Source of the DNA: Pilimelia columellifera
GTDB taxonomy: Bacteria > Actinomycetota > Actinomycetes > Mycobacteriales > Micromonosporaceae
Direction of reading: 5' to 3'
Length of the DNA: 64,000 bases
NCBI RefSeq assembly: GCF_039532605.1
Contig: NZ_BAAARY010000005.1
Span: 355,973-419,972, forward strand
Shown here: one piece after another, positions 19,052-27,452 of the stretch
How the letters are laid out: each line of letters opens with the position of its first letter
Numbering within the stretch: position 1 is the stretch's first letter
Position numbers and translations under genes: made by a program
The notes under the pieces: generated by a model
Told to the model about the DNA's origin: nothing
Databases searched by the model: none
Seen by the model: the letters and a program-made list of their open reading frames with translations, nothing else

Positions 19052-19302
19052 TCGTCCGGATGTGGGAGGTGCGCGCCTACGAGCAGCACCTCGGCGCGCT
19101 GCTCGACTGGGTCTGCGCCACCGCCGTGCCCGCCGTCGAGGCTGAGCCGGAGCACCTGGGCAGCGAAGTCTTCTCGGCGACCGACAACCGGGTCGTGGTG
19201 ATCAGCCGGTGGCGGGGCGATCAGGTGTCCCTTCCGGACCCGCCGGCGGCCTGGGTGACCCGGGCCCCCCACTCGTGGGACTTCACGCCGGTCGACAGGT
19301 GA
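19048..19302 (+). CDS. Conserved small protein after tsaD
   Basis: An 84-aa protein starting at a GTG that overlaps the tsaD stop (GTGA), so it is translationally coupled to tsaD. It has a WEVRAYEQHLGALLDWV start, a VFSATDNRVVVISRW middle and a PHSWDFTPVDR end. The alternation of strands and helices and the small size recall the dimeric alpha+beta barrel (antibiotic-biosynthesis monooxygenase-like) fold, but no catalytic motif is visible. The function is unknown; a link to t6A modification is only suggested by position. Confidence 0.75.
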   Translation: MIVRMWEVRAYEQHLGALLDWVCATAVPAVEAEPEHLGSEVFSATDNRVVVISRWRGDQVSLPDPPAAWVTRAPHSWDFTPVDR

Positions 19303-19349
19303 CGCCCGTTCGCCCGGATAACCGCTGGCGGGCAGGGCCGCCCGATCCG

Positions 19350-19355
19350 TAGGGT
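19350..19355 (+). promoter_or_regulatory. -10 box before the ABC exporter operon
   Basis: TAGGGT stands 9 bases before the first ABC gene's ATG, with no clear Shine-Dalgarno; the leader would be 0-3 bases long. It uses the same hexamer as the acpS and purN promoters. Confidence 0.45.
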
Positions 19356-19364
19356 CGGACAGCC

Positions 19365-21092
19365 ATGCGAACCCTTCCCGTCGCCGACCCCGGCGTCCCC
19401 GAGTCCCGTTCCGCCAGCCGCTACTTCGGCTGGGTGGCCCGTCGGCAGTGGCGGTCCCTGGTCGGCGCGGCGCTGCTCGGCGTCCTCTGGCTCGGCGGGC
19501 AGGCGGTCATGCCGGCGGTGCTCGGCAGGGCCGTCGACGCTGGTCTCCTCGCGCGGGACCGCGAGGCGCTGCTGTGGTGGTCGCTGGCGCTGGCCGGGCT
19601 GGTCGCGGTGCAGGCGTTCGCCGGGATGGCCCGGCACCGGTTGGCGGTCTTCAACTGGCTGGCCGCCACCTACCGGACCATGCAGGTGACGTCGCGGCAG
19701 GCGGTCCGGTTGGGTTCGTCGCTGGCCAGGCGGATGCCCACCGGGGAGGTGGTGAGCATCGCCACCTCGGACGTCGACCAGGTCGGCGCGGCGATGGACA
19801 TCACCGCCCGCGGCTCCGGCGCGGTCGCCGCGATCGTCATCGTGGGCGTGCTGATGCTGTCGACGTCGGTCCCGTTGGGGCTGATCGTGGTGGTTGGCGT
19901 GCCGGTGCTCATGGCGGTGGTGGGCCTGCTCATCCGCCCGCTGCACGTCCGCCAGCGGGCGTACCGGGCCCAGCAGGCGGAGCTGACCGGACGGGCCAAC
20001 GACATCGTCAACGGGTTGCGGGTGCTGCGCGGCATCGGCGGCGAGGAGGTCTTCGCCGGCCGGTACCGGGAGCAGTCGCAGCAGGTCCGGGTGGCCGGGA
20101 TGCGGGTGGCCCGGGTGGAGTCGCTGCTCGACTCGGCGCAGGTGCTGCTGCCGGGGACGTTCGTGGTCCTGGTGGCCTGGGTCGGGGCGCGGTTCGCGCT
20201 CGACGGCGAGATCACCGTGGGCCAGCTCATCGCCTTCTACGCGTACGCGGCGTTCCTCACCCACCCGATCCGGCACCTCATCGAGGCGGTCGACAAGATG
20301 ACCCGTGGCCACGTGGCCGCCCGTCGGGTGGTGCGGTTCCTGTCGTTCACGCCGGACCTGACCGACCCGGTCGTGCCGGCGACCCGGGTCGGGGGCCAGG
20401 CCACTGCGCTCGCGCACGCCGACGGCGAGTTGGTCGACCCGGAGACCGGCGTGACGGTGCGGCCCGGTCAGTTGACGGCCGTGGTCGCCACCGACCCGGA
20501 GCTGGCCCAGCGGATCGCCGACCGGCTCGCCCGGTACGTCGACAGCGACGCCGCCCTCGGCGACGTGCCGCTGGCGCGGCTGCCGCTGGCCACCGTCCGG
20601 GCCACGATCATGCTGGCCGACAACGACGCCCACCTGTTCGCCGGCCGCCTGCGCGACCAGCTCGACCCGCACGGGCTGGCCGACGACGGGCAGGTCGCGT
20701 CGGCCGTCGCCGCCGCGCAGGCCGTCGATATCGTCGATGCCCTGCCGGACGGGCTGGAGACGGTGGTCAGCGCCCGGGGTCGGGACTTCTCCGGCGGGCA
20801 GCAGCAGCGGTTGCGGTTGGCCCGGATGTTGCTGCTCGACCCGCCGATCCTGCTTCTGGTCGAGCCGACCAGCGCCGTCGACGCGCACACCGAGGCCCGG
20901 GTGGCCACGGCGTTGCGTCGGGCCCGCGCCGGCCGGACCACTGTCGTGTTCGGGACCAGTCCGCTGCTGCTGGACGCCGCCGACGCCGTCGCCTTCGTCG
21001 ACGACGGCCGGGTGGCCGCCGTCGGGGCCCATCGTGAGCTGCTCGACACCCACCGCCGTTACGCGGCCGTGGTGACCCGTGAGGAGGACTGA
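19365..21092 (+). CDS. ABC exporter half-transporter with degenerate NBD
   Basis: A 575-aa half-transporter with an N-terminal six-helix exporter membrane domain (about 25-310) and a C-terminal nucleotide-binding domain. The NBD is unusual. The position of Walker A (about 374-385) reads VVATDPELAQRIADRL with no GxxGxGKS/T. The Walker B Asp is replaced by Val (LLLVEPTSAVD), and the switch His is absent (VVFGTSPLL). The signature FSGGQQQR (about 475) is perfect. The adjacent gene encodes a complementary partner, so the two should form a heterodimer with a single working ATP site. The substrate is unknown. Confidence 0.9.
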   Translation: MRTLPVADPGVPESRSASRYFGWVARRQWRSLVGAALLGVLWLGGQAVMPAVLGRAVDAGLLARDREALLWWSLALAGLVAVQAFAGMARHRLAVFNWLAATYRTMQVTSRQAVRLGSSLARRMPTGEVVSIATSDVDQVGAAMDITARGSGAVAAIVIVGVLMLSTSVPLGLIVVVGVPVLMAVVGLLIRPLHVRQRAYRAQQAELTGRANDIVNGLRVLRGIGGEEVFAGRYREQSQQVRVAGMRVARVESLLDSAQVLLPGTFVVLVAWVGARFALDGEITVGQLIAFYAYAAFLTHPIRHLIEAVDKMTRGHVAARRVVRFLSFTPDLTDPVVPATRVGGQATALAHADGELVDPETGVTVRPGQLTAVVATDPELAQRIADRLARYVDSDAALGDVPLARLPLATVRATIMLADNDAHLFAGRLRDQLDPHGLADDGQVASAVAAAQAVDIVDALPDGLETVVSARGRDFSGGQQQRLRLARMLLLDPPILLLVEPTSAVDAHTEARVATALRRARAGRTTVVFGTSPLLLDAADAVAFVDDGRVAAVGAHRELLDTHRRYAAVVTREED

Positions 21093-21093
21093 G

Positions 21094-22857
21094 ATGGCCC
21101 AGTCGCTACCCGTAGCCGACGCCGACACGGTCCACCGGTACGCCCGCTCGCTCCTGCGCCGGCACCCGCGCGAGCTGGGCGCGGTGCTCGGCTTGCACGC
21201 CCTCGTCGCGGTCGCCGGCCTGGTGGCCCCGCGGCTGGTCGGCGACCTCGTCGAGGGCCTCGGCAACGGGATCACCGTGGCCGCCATCGACCGGATCGCG
21301 CTGGCGCTCGGCGGTTTCGTCCTGCTCCAGGCGGTGTTCCAGCGGTTCGCCGCGTTCGCCTCGGCCCGGTTGGGCGAGCGGGTGCTGGCCGAGCTGCGCG
21401 AGGAGTTCGTCGCCCGGGTGCTGGCCCTGCCGTTGTCGACAGTGGAGCGAGCGGGCAGCGGCGACCTGCTCAACCGGTCCTCTCGTGACGTGGCCGGGCT
21501 GTCCCACAGCGTCCGCAAGGCCGCCCCGGAGACGATGGTCGCCCTGGTCAGCCTGACGATCTGGGCCGTCGCCCTGGTGGTCAACTCGCCGTTGCTGGCG
21601 TTGCCGTGCCTGGTGGTCGTGCCGCCCCTGGTGTGGAGCACCCGTTGGTACCTGCGCCGGGCGCCGGCCGGCTACCTGGCCGAGAGCGCTGCCTACTCCG
21701 ACATCACCGACGGCATGGCGGCCACCGTCGAGGGCGCCCGCACCGTCGAGGCGCTCGGGTTGCAGGGGCAGCGCCGCCAGCGCACGGACGCCGACATCGG
21801 CGGCTCGTTCCGCGCCGAGCGGTACACCCTGTTCCTGCGCTCGGTGTGGTTCCCGGTCATCGAGGTGGCGTTCTTCGGGCCGATCGTGGCGACCCTGGTG
21901 TTCGGCGGCTGGTTCTACCTGTCCGGCTGGGTGACGCTCGGGCAGGTGACCGCGGCGGTCCTGTACGTGCAGCTGCTCATCAGTCCGCTGGACCGGTTGC
22001 TCACCTGGCTCGACGTGCTCCAGGTCGGCGCCGCGTCGCTGGCCCGGCTGCTGGGCGTCGGCCAGGCGCTGGACGACCGGACCCCCTCGGACCGTCGTCC
22101 GACCGGTGACCAGATTGTCGCCGACCGGGTGTCGTTCGCCTACACCGAGGGCCGGGACGTGCTCCGTGATGTGTCGCTGACGTTGCGTCCGGGGGAGCGG
22201 CTGGCGATCGTCGGGCCGTCCGGGGCTGGCAAGTCGACGCTCGGGCGGCTGCTGGCCGGCATCCATCCGCCGGGCGCGGGGTCGGTGACCGTGGGCGGGG
22301 CGCCGTTGACCGGCCTGCCGTTGGCGGAGCTGCGCGGTCAGGTGGCCCTGGTCACCCAGGAGCATCACGTCTTCGTGGGGTCGCTGCGCGACAACATCAC
22401 TCTGGCCCGCCCGGGCGCCGACGAGGCGCGGCTGCGGGAGGCGTTGGCGGCCGTCGACGCCCTGGACTGGGCGCTGGCGCTCCCGCACGGCCTGGACACT
22501 ATGCTCGGGGCCGGCCACCACGCGTTGACTCCGGCGCAGGCCCAGCAGGTGGCGTTGGCCCGGTTGGTGCTGGCCGACCCGCACACCCTGGTGCTGGACG
22601 AGGCGACGTCGCTCATCGACCCGCGGGCGGCCCGGCACCTGGAGCGTTCGCTGGCGGCGGTGCTGGCGGGCCGGACTGTGGTGGCGATCGCGCACCGGCT
22701 CTTCTCCGCCCACGACGCGGACCGGGTGGCGGTGGTCGAGGACGGCCGGATCGTTGAACTGGGCTCGCATGACGAGCTGGTGGCGGCCGGCGGCTCTTAC
22801 GCGGCCCTGTGGCGTTCGTGGCACGGGGCCAGCGCGTCGGACACCGCGACGGTGTGA
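21094..22857 (+). CDS. ABC exporter half-transporter with degenerate signature
   Basis: A 587-aa partner of the preceding gene. It has an exporter membrane domain (about 30-320) and an NBD with intact Walker A GPSGAGKST (about 373-381), Walker B LVLDEAT and switch His (AIAHRL). The ABC signature has changed from LSGGQ to LTPAQAQQ (about 478-485). Together with the upstream protein this leaves one composite site: this P-loop facing the partner's FSGGQ. ATG 21094 is chosen for its GAGGAGG Shine-Dalgarno, and it follows the upstream stop by one base. Confidence 0.92.
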   Translation: MAQSLPVADADTVHRYARSLLRRHPRELGAVLGLHALVAVAGLVAPRLVGDLVEGLGNGITVAAIDRIALALGGFVLLQAVFQRFAAFASARLGERVLAELREEFVARVLALPLSTVERAGSGDLLNRSSRDVAGLSHSVRKAAPETMVALVSLTIWAVALVVNSPLLALPCLVVVPPLVWSTRWYLRRAPAGYLAESAAYSDITDGMAATVEGARTVEALGLQGQRRQRTDADIGGSFRAERYTLFLRSVWFPVIEVAFFGPIVATLVFGGWFYLSGWVTLGQVTAAVLYVQLLISPLDRLLTWLDVLQVGAASLARLLGVGQALDDRTPSDRRPTGDQIVADRVSFAYTEGRDVLRDVSLTLRPGERLAIVGPSGAGKSTLGRLLAGIHPPGAGSVTVGGAPLTGLPLAELRGQVALVTQEHHVFVGSLRDNITLARPGADEARLREALAAVDALDWALALPHGLDTMLGAGHHALTPAQAQQVALARLVLADPHTLVLDEATSLIDPRAARHLERSLAAVLAGRTVVAIAHRLFSAHDADRVAVVEDGRIVELGSHDELVAAGGSYAALWRSWHGASASDTATV

Positions 22858-22866
22858 CCGGCGGTC

Positions 22867-24054
22867 CTATCGTGGGACCGGCTGGCAGATCAGCACGAAC
22901 GGGTCGTCGCCGATCCGGGTCAGGGCCAGGGAGGCCGATCCGTCGCCATTGAGTTTCAGCTGCTTGCGCAAGGTCTCCGGCGTCAGCGCTGAGCCCCGCT
23001 TGCGGATCTCCACCCGGCCGACGCCCCGTTCCCGCAGCAGCGCCCTGAGTCGCTTCAACGAGAAAGGCAGGACATCGGTCACGGCGAAACGCTGCGCGAA
23101 CGGTGTCGCGGTGGGGGCGTCGGCGTAGACGTAGGCGATCCGCTCGTCGGCGAGCCCGCCGCCGACGGTGGTGGCGAACTCCGCGACCAGGTGCGCGCGC
23201 ACCACCGCCGGGTCCGGATCGAACAGGTACGGCCCCACGCCGGTCACCGGCGCCGCCGACACGCCGTCGCCGGTCAGCTCGGCCACCCGGGCGTCGGTGA
23301 GCACCGACGCCCGGCGCGGCGCCCGGGCGACCGGCCCGCACCAGAACGCCGCCTCCACCAGGTCCCCGCCGACGCTCACCCATTCGGCCTCGGCGCCGGC
23401 CGGGATCAACGCATGGTCGATCCCGGGCGCAACCTTGAGCGCGACGACGGGCACGCGGTCGATGAGGCTGGTCACGAAGTCCCACGGTGGCGAGTACGCG
23501 CGCGGGTCGAACACTCGCCGCCCGGCGGCGCCGGACCGCCGGGCGGGGTCGCAGAACGCCGCGTCGTACCCGTCGAGCTTCACGGTCGTAGCGTCGGCGC
23601 AGCGCACCGTGACCCGTTCAGCCAAGCCCAACGCCTCGACGTTGTGCCTGGCCACGGCGGCGGTGACCGGGTCAGCCTCGACGGCGTGGACCTGAATTCC
23701 GGCGCGTGCTGCGGCCAGGGAGTCCGCTCCCAGGCCGCTGCCGAGATCGATCAGAGTCCGTACACCCGCGTCCCGCAGTCGCAGCGCCCGCCGGTCGGCG
23801 ACGACCCGACGGGTGGCCTGTTCCAGGCCCGCGCGGGTGAACAGCATGGCCGCGGCGTCCGACCCGAACTTGCCCGCGGCCCGGTGACGCAGGCGCGCCT
23901 GAGTGAGCGCGGCGGCAGCCAGGTCCGGGGCGATTCCGGCGGCGCGCAGGGCGCTCGCCGCCGCCAGCTGGTCGGTGTCGACCAGCTGGTCCGCGGTGGC
24001 CAACGCGGCCGTTCCGGCGCCGGCGCGCAGCGCGGTGAGCTGATCGAGATCCAC
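22867..24054 (-). CDS. SAM-dependent methyltransferase with THUMP-like domain
   Basis: A 395-aa class I methyltransferase. An N-terminal helical region (1-90) precedes the Rossmann domain, with SAM motif I LIDLGSGLGADSLA (101-114), the acidic VEAD loop and the motif IV-like FCDPARRSG. A C-terminal THUMP-like RNA-binding domain (about 315-395) contains VEIRKRGSALTPETLRKQL. Such proteins probably methylate RNA, but the target is unknown. It converges with the ABC genes 9 bases away. Confidence 0.9.
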   Translation of the reverse strand: MDLDQLTALRAGAGTAALATADQLVDTDQLAAASALRAAGIAPDLAAAALTQARLRHRAAGKFGSDAAAMLFTRAGLEQATRRVVADRRALRLRDAGVRTLIDLGSGLGADSLAAARAGIQVHAVEADPVTAAVARHNVEALGLAERVTVRCADATTVKLDGYDAAFCDPARRSGAAGRRVFDPRAYSPPWDFVTSLIDRVPVVALKVAPGIDHALIPAGAEAEWVSVGGDLVEAAFWCGPVARAPRRASVLTDARVAELTGDGVSAAPVTGVGPYLFDPDPAVVRAHLVAEFATTVGGGLADERIAYVYADAPTATPFAQRFAVTDVLPFSLKRLRALLRERGVGRVEIRKRGSALTPETLRKQLKLNGDGSASLALTRIGDDPFVLICQPVPR

Positions 24055-24129
24055 CGTCCCATTGTCCCGACGGCGGTCGCGCTGCCGTCCGCGGGCCTGG
24101 TCCGCGGCGGGCGGTCCGGCGTGGGCGGG

Positions 24130-24339
24130 TCAGCGCCGGCCGGCGGCGGCCGTCGCGCTGCCCTGTTCGATGACGCAGTCGGGGCCCGGGAACATCAGGC
24201 TCTCGTGTCCGTCGGGGTAGCGGACCCGGTACGGCGGCGTGCCGTCCGCTCCGCGCACCTCGATGATCTCCCCGATCCGGTCGCTGCCCCCCACGACGTT
24301 GCTGTGCACATGCAGTCGATCTCCGACGTCAGCGCGCAT
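24130..24339 (-). CDS. DUF1918 small protein
   Basis: A 69-aa soluble protein of the actinobacterial DUF1918 family. It has the MRADVGDRLHVHSNVVG opening, a VRGADGTPPYRVRYPDGHE core and FPGPDCVIE. The SH3-like all-beta pattern suggests a small barrel; the function is unknown. I chose ATG 24339, which has GGGGGA 7 bases upstream; in-frame ATG and TTG codons slightly upstream overlap that site. It is divergent from groES. Confidence 0.85.
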   Translation of the reverse strand: MRADVGDRLHVHSNVVGGSDRIGEIIEVRGADGTPPYRVRYPDGHESLMFPGPDCVIEQGSATAAAGRR

Positions 24340-24498
24340 CCCCATCTCCCCCAAACCTCGTCACTCCAACCGACCCCTCGATCTTCCGCGTTGCCCACGA
24401 CTCCCGCGCGACGAATCGGTGGTTTGCCGCCGCCGGGGTCGTGGCCGACGCCGTGAAGTCGCGGGGGAGGGGCGGGCGGGTGGATTTAAGGGTGGCCT

Positions 24499-24525
24499 TT
24501 GGCACTCTCCTTGACGGAGTGCTAG
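24499..24525. promoter_or_regulatory. CIRCE operator 1 (HrcA site) of groES-groEL1
   Basis: TTGGCACTC-N9-GAGTGCTAG matches the CIRCE inverted repeat (TTAGCACTC-N9-GAGTGCTAA) at all but two positions. It covers the -35 hexamer TTGACG (24511-24516), so HrcA bound here should block the promoter. Confidence 0.9.
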
Positions 24526-24540
24526 GTGGCGACATAACGT
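24511..24540 (+). promoter_or_regulatory. groES-groEL1 promoter
   Basis: TTGACG (24511-24516) and TAACGT (24535-24540) are separated by 18 bases. The -35 sits in the spacer of CIRCE 1, and the start point lies at or just before CIRCE 2, giving repressor sites on both sides. Confidence 0.7.
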
Positions 24541-24545
24541 CTGCG

Positions 24546-24572
24546 TTAGCACTCTCGCCATGAGGGTGCCAG
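24546..24572. promoter_or_regulatory. CIRCE operator 2, right arm degenerate
   Basis: The left arm TTAGCACTC is perfect. The right arm GGGTGCCAG keeps only part of GAGTGCTAA (three changes). The centre-to-centre distance from CIRCE 1 is 47 bases. It is probably a weaker HrcA site in the transcribed leader. Confidence 0.75.
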
Positions 24573-24689
24573 TCTTCGGTCGCCCACTGGGGCGGCCCGG
24601 AGGATCACTGCCAGGCGGACCGGCACCCGCGACGACGGCCCCGCCTCCAGTGGCATGAGACGCCATCGATGTGCCCCGGGAGGGTATCC

Positions 24690-24998
24690 GTGACTACCGC
24701 GACCAAGGTTGCGATCAAGCCGCTTGAGGACCGCATTGTGGTCCAGGCGAACGAGGCCGAGACCACCACCGCGTCTGGCCTGGTCATCCCCGACACCGCC
24801 AAGGAGAAGCCGCAGGAGGGCACTGTCCTCGCGGTTGGTCCGGGCCGGGTCGACGACAACGGCAACCGGATCCCGGTTGACGTCCAGATCGGCGAGACCG
24901 TCCTGTACTCGAAGTACGGCGGCACCGAGGTCAAGTACGCCGGCGAGGAGTACCTGGTGCTCTCCGCCCGCGACGTCCTCGCGGTCATCGAGAAGTAA
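24690..24998 (+). CDS. groES: Co-chaperonin GroES
   Basis: Heptameric lid of the chaperonin. At 102 aa it has the usual KVAIKPLEDRIVVQ start, the mobile loop ETTTASGLVIPDTAKEKPQEG and the C-terminal GEEYLVLSARDVLAVIEK. GTG 24690 has GGGAGGG upstream and gives the family start VTTATKVAIKPL; an ATG 21 bases earlier would add MCPGRVS and overlaps that ribosome site. It is expressed with groEL1 under CIRCE/HrcA control. Confidence 0.96.
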   Translation: MTTATKVAIKPLEDRIVVQANEAETTTASGLVIPDTAKEKPQEGTVLAVGPGRVDDNGNRIPVDVQIGETVLYSKYGGTEVKYAGEEYLVLSARDVLAVIEK

Positions 24999-25069
24999 TT
25001 TCGTCGCCATCGCCCCGGATCAGCGTTCACCCGCCGGTCCGGGGCGATGTCGCTGAGAAAGGGACAGTC

Positions 25070-26710
25070 ATGGCAAAAATCCTGAGTTTCTCGGACGACG
25101 CCCGCCACCTGCTTGAGCACGGAGTCAACGCGCTCGCGGACGCGGTCAAGGTCACCCTCGGCCCGAAGGGCCGCAACGTCGTGCTGGACAAGAAGTTCGG
25201 CGCCCCGACGATCACCAACGACGGCGTCACCATCGCCAAGGAGATCGAGCTCTCCAACCCGTACGAGAACCTTGGCGCGCAGCTCGTCAAGGAGGTCGCG
25301 ACCAAGACCAACGACGTCGCCGGCGACGGCACCACCACCGCCACGGTGCTCGCTCAGGCGATGGTCCGCGAGGGCCTGCGCAACGTGACAGCCGGCACCA
25401 ACCCGATGGGCCTCAAGCGCGGCATGGACCTGGCCGTCGAGACCATCTCCAAGGCGCTGCTGGACAAGGCGATCGAGGTGGCCGACCGCAGGTCGATCGC
25501 CAACGTCGCCACCGTCTCGGCCCAGGACGCCACCATCGGCGACCTCATCGCCGAGGCGATGGAGCAGGTCGGCCGCGACGGGGTCATCACCGTCGAGGAG
25601 GGCTCCACGCTCGCGACCGAGCTGGCCGTCACCGAGGGCATGCAGTTCGACAAGGGCTTCATCTCGCCGCACTTCGCCACCGACGCCGAAGCCGGCGAGG
25701 CGGTTCTCGAGGACGCCTACCTGCTCATCACGAACGGCAAGATCTCCGCGATCGAGGAGCTGCTGCCGCTGCTGGAGAAGGTCATGGGGGCCGGCAAGCC
25801 GCTGCTGGTCATCGCCGAGGACGTCGAGGGCCAGGCCCTGGCGACCCTGGTGGTCAACGCGATCCGCAAGACCGTCAAGGTCTGCGCGATCAAGGCGCCC
25901 GGCTTCGGCGACCGTCGCAAGGCGATGCTCCAGGACCTGGCGATCCTCACCGGCGGCGAGGTCGTCGCCGCGGAGCTGGGCTACAAGCTCGACTCGGTCG
26001 GCCTGGAGGTGCTCGGGAAGGCCCGGCGCATCGTGGTCGACAAGGAGAACACCACCATCGTCGATGGTGGCGGCAACCGGGACGCGGTCGCGGACCGGGT
26101 GAGCCAGATCCGCAAGGAGATCGAGGCGTCCGACTCAGACTGGGACCGGGAGAAGCTGGGCGAGCGCCTGGCCAAGCTCTCCGGCGGCGTCGCGGTGATC
26201 AAGGTCGGCGCGGCCACCGAGATCGAGCTCAAGGAGCGAAAGCACCGGATCGAGGACGCCATCGCGGCGACCCGGGCCGCGGTCGAGGAGGGCATCGTCC
26301 CCGGCGGCGGCGCGGCGCTCGCGCAGATCGCGACCGTCCTCGACGGGCTCAACGTGGACGGTGAGGCCGCCGTCGGCGTGTCGATCGTCCGTTCGTCCCT
26401 GGTCGAGCCGCTCCGCTGGATCGCCCAGAACGCCGGCCACGACGGTTACGTCGTGGTGGAGAAGGTCCGGTCGGCGCAGTGGGGTCACGGCCTCAACGCG
26501 GCGACCGGCGAGTATGTCGATCTGGTCGGTGGCGGCATCGTCGACCCGGTGAAGGTGACGCGGAACGCGGTCACCAACGCCGCGTCGATCGCCGGCCTGC
26601 TGCTGACGACGGAGTCGCTTGTGGTGGAGAAGCCGGCCGAGGCCGCGCCGGCCGCTGGCGGTCATGGTCACAGTCACGGGCACGGGCACCAGCATGGCCC
26701 CGGTTTCTGA
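25070..26710 (+). CDS. groEL1: 60-kDa chaperonin GroEL1 (His-rich tail)
   Basis: ATP-driven chaperonin ring protein of 546 aa. The apical and equatorial motifs are intact (KVTLGPKGRNVVLDKKFG, DGTTTATVLAQAM, EEGIVPGGGAAL). The C-terminus is His-rich (GGHGHSHGHGHQHGPGF) instead of the Gly-Met tail, which is the mark of the actinobacterial GroEL1 copy encoded beside groES. GroEL1 proteins have specialised roles (biofilm, metal or nucleoid links in mycobacteria). A GroEL2 copy should exist elsewhere. AAAGGGACAG precedes the ATG. Confidence 0.96.
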   Translation: MAKILSFSDDARHLLEHGVNALADAVKVTLGPKGRNVVLDKKFGAPTITNDGVTIAKEIELSNPYENLGAQLVKEVATKTNDVAGDGTTTATVLAQAMVREGLRNVTAGTNPMGLKRGMDLAVETISKALLDKAIEVADRRSIANVATVSAQDATIGDLIAEAMEQVGRDGVITVEEGSTLATELAVTEGMQFDKGFISPHFATDAEAGEAVLEDAYLLITNGKISAIEELLPLLEKVMGAGKPLLVIAEDVEGQALATLVVNAIRKTVKVCAIKAPGFGDRRKAMLQDLAILTGGEVVAAELGYKLDSVGLEVLGKARRIVVDKENTTIVDGGGNRDAVADRVSQIRKEIEASDSDWDREKLGERLAKLSGGVAVIKVGAATEIELKERKHRIEDAIAATRAAVEEGIVPGGGAALAQIATVLDGLNVDGEAAVGVSIVRSSLVEPLRWIAQNAGHDGYVVVEKVRSAQWGHGLNAATGEYVDLVGGGIVDPVKVTRNAVTNAASIAGLLLTTESLVVEKPAEAAPAAGGHGHSHGHGHQHGPGF

Positions 26711-26811
26711 TCCTGCGCGTGCGCGGTCTGATCTTTCCGGCGGAAGCCTGACCGTTTCGAACGTCTGATCGTTTCGGAAAACGGCGTGTGATGTGCGGTA
26801 GCCACCACGAT

Positions 26812-26844
26812 GTGCGTCCCTGACGTCTGACGTCAGGGACGCAC
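26812..26844. terminator. Bidirectional hairpin between groEL1 and whiD
   Basis: A perfect 16-bp inverted repeat (26812-26827 with 26829-26844, GTGCGTCCCTGACGTC) with a single central base; the real loop will be slightly larger. It lies between convergent groEL1 and whiD and can serve both. Confidence 0.85.
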
Positions 26845-26915
26845 TTCGTTTGGCCTGGTTTCGTCACTGATGGGGTCCGCGAGACGCCGGCGATCTTTCA
26901 GTCCTTTTGCGCCGA

Positions 26916-27215
26916 TCAGGCGGTTCGCTGAAGCGGCAACCGGCCGGTGGCGAGGATGCGGTTCCGTTCCCCTTCGCCCAGACCACCCCAGATGCCGTAC
27001 GGCTCCCGTACCTGTAGCGCGTGCTCCAAGCAGCGGCGGCGCACCGGGCAGGCGGCGCAGATCGCTTTGGCGCGGTCCTCGCGGCGTCTGCGGGCGGCGC
27101 CACGTTCCCCTTCGGGGTGGAAGAAACGCGCGCTGTCGCGTCCCCGGCAGGCGCTGTGGCGTTGCCAGTCCCAGGCTTCCGCGACCGGTGTCGGCAATCT
27201 GCGCACATCAGACAT
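26916..27215 (-). CDS. whiD: WhiB-family regulator WhiD/WhiB3
   Basis: A 99-aa [4Fe-4S] redox-responsive regulator. The four cluster cysteines are Cys23, 53, 56 and 62 (CPVRRRC), followed by GIWGG (74-78) and a basic C-terminus. The opening WDWQRHSACRGRDSARFFHPEGERG matches the WhiD/WhiB3 subgroup rather than WhiB1 or WhiB2. WhiD is needed for late sporulation in Streptomyces and WhiB3 for redox/lipid control in mycobacteria; these proteins act with the principal sigma factor. ATG 27215 has AGAAGGAG 8 bases upstream. Its position beside groEL1 and bldM matches S. coelicolor SCO4762-SCO4768. Confidence 0.93.
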   Translation of the reverse strand: MSDVRRLPTPVAEAWDWQRHSACRGRDSARFFHPEGERGAARRRREDRAKAICAACPVRRRCLEHALQVREPYGIWGGLGEGERNRILATGRLPLQRTA

Positions 27216-27423
27216 TTAGGTACTCCTTCTGTGCGGAACCGTTTGTGTCGCCCCGAGGGCGTAGGCGTTTAGCCCTGAGCGTCGTTTATTTACCCGGGGG
27301 CGCGAGTTCGTACACCTCGGCTGCGGGGCAGCGCCAGTAACGATCGAAAGCCCGACAGGGAACTGTTCGGAACTTTCCGCTTGTTTCCCCCGAAAGCACG
27401 TAATGATCAAACGAACGCGTGGT

Positions 27424-27439
27424 CTCCTCCATAGAGGAG
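27424..27439 (+). promoter_or_regulatory. Small hairpin at the bldM ribosome site
   Basis: CTCCTC-CATA-GAGGAG can form a 6-bp hairpin with a 4-base loop. Its right arm abuts the purine-rich GAGGGGAAG that precedes the GTG start of bldM. It could occlude ribosome binding or be incidental. Confidence 0.4.
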
Positions 27440-27452
27440 AGGGGAAGAATCA

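Noticed and set aside
19221..21641. Very long open frame antisense to the ABC genes
   Set aside because: A G+C-driven shadow frame, rich in Arg/His/Gln/Pro, with no homology, no ribosome site and a clear gene on the other strand. The same applies to long antisense frames at 864-2099, 29552-31405 and 41028-42758.
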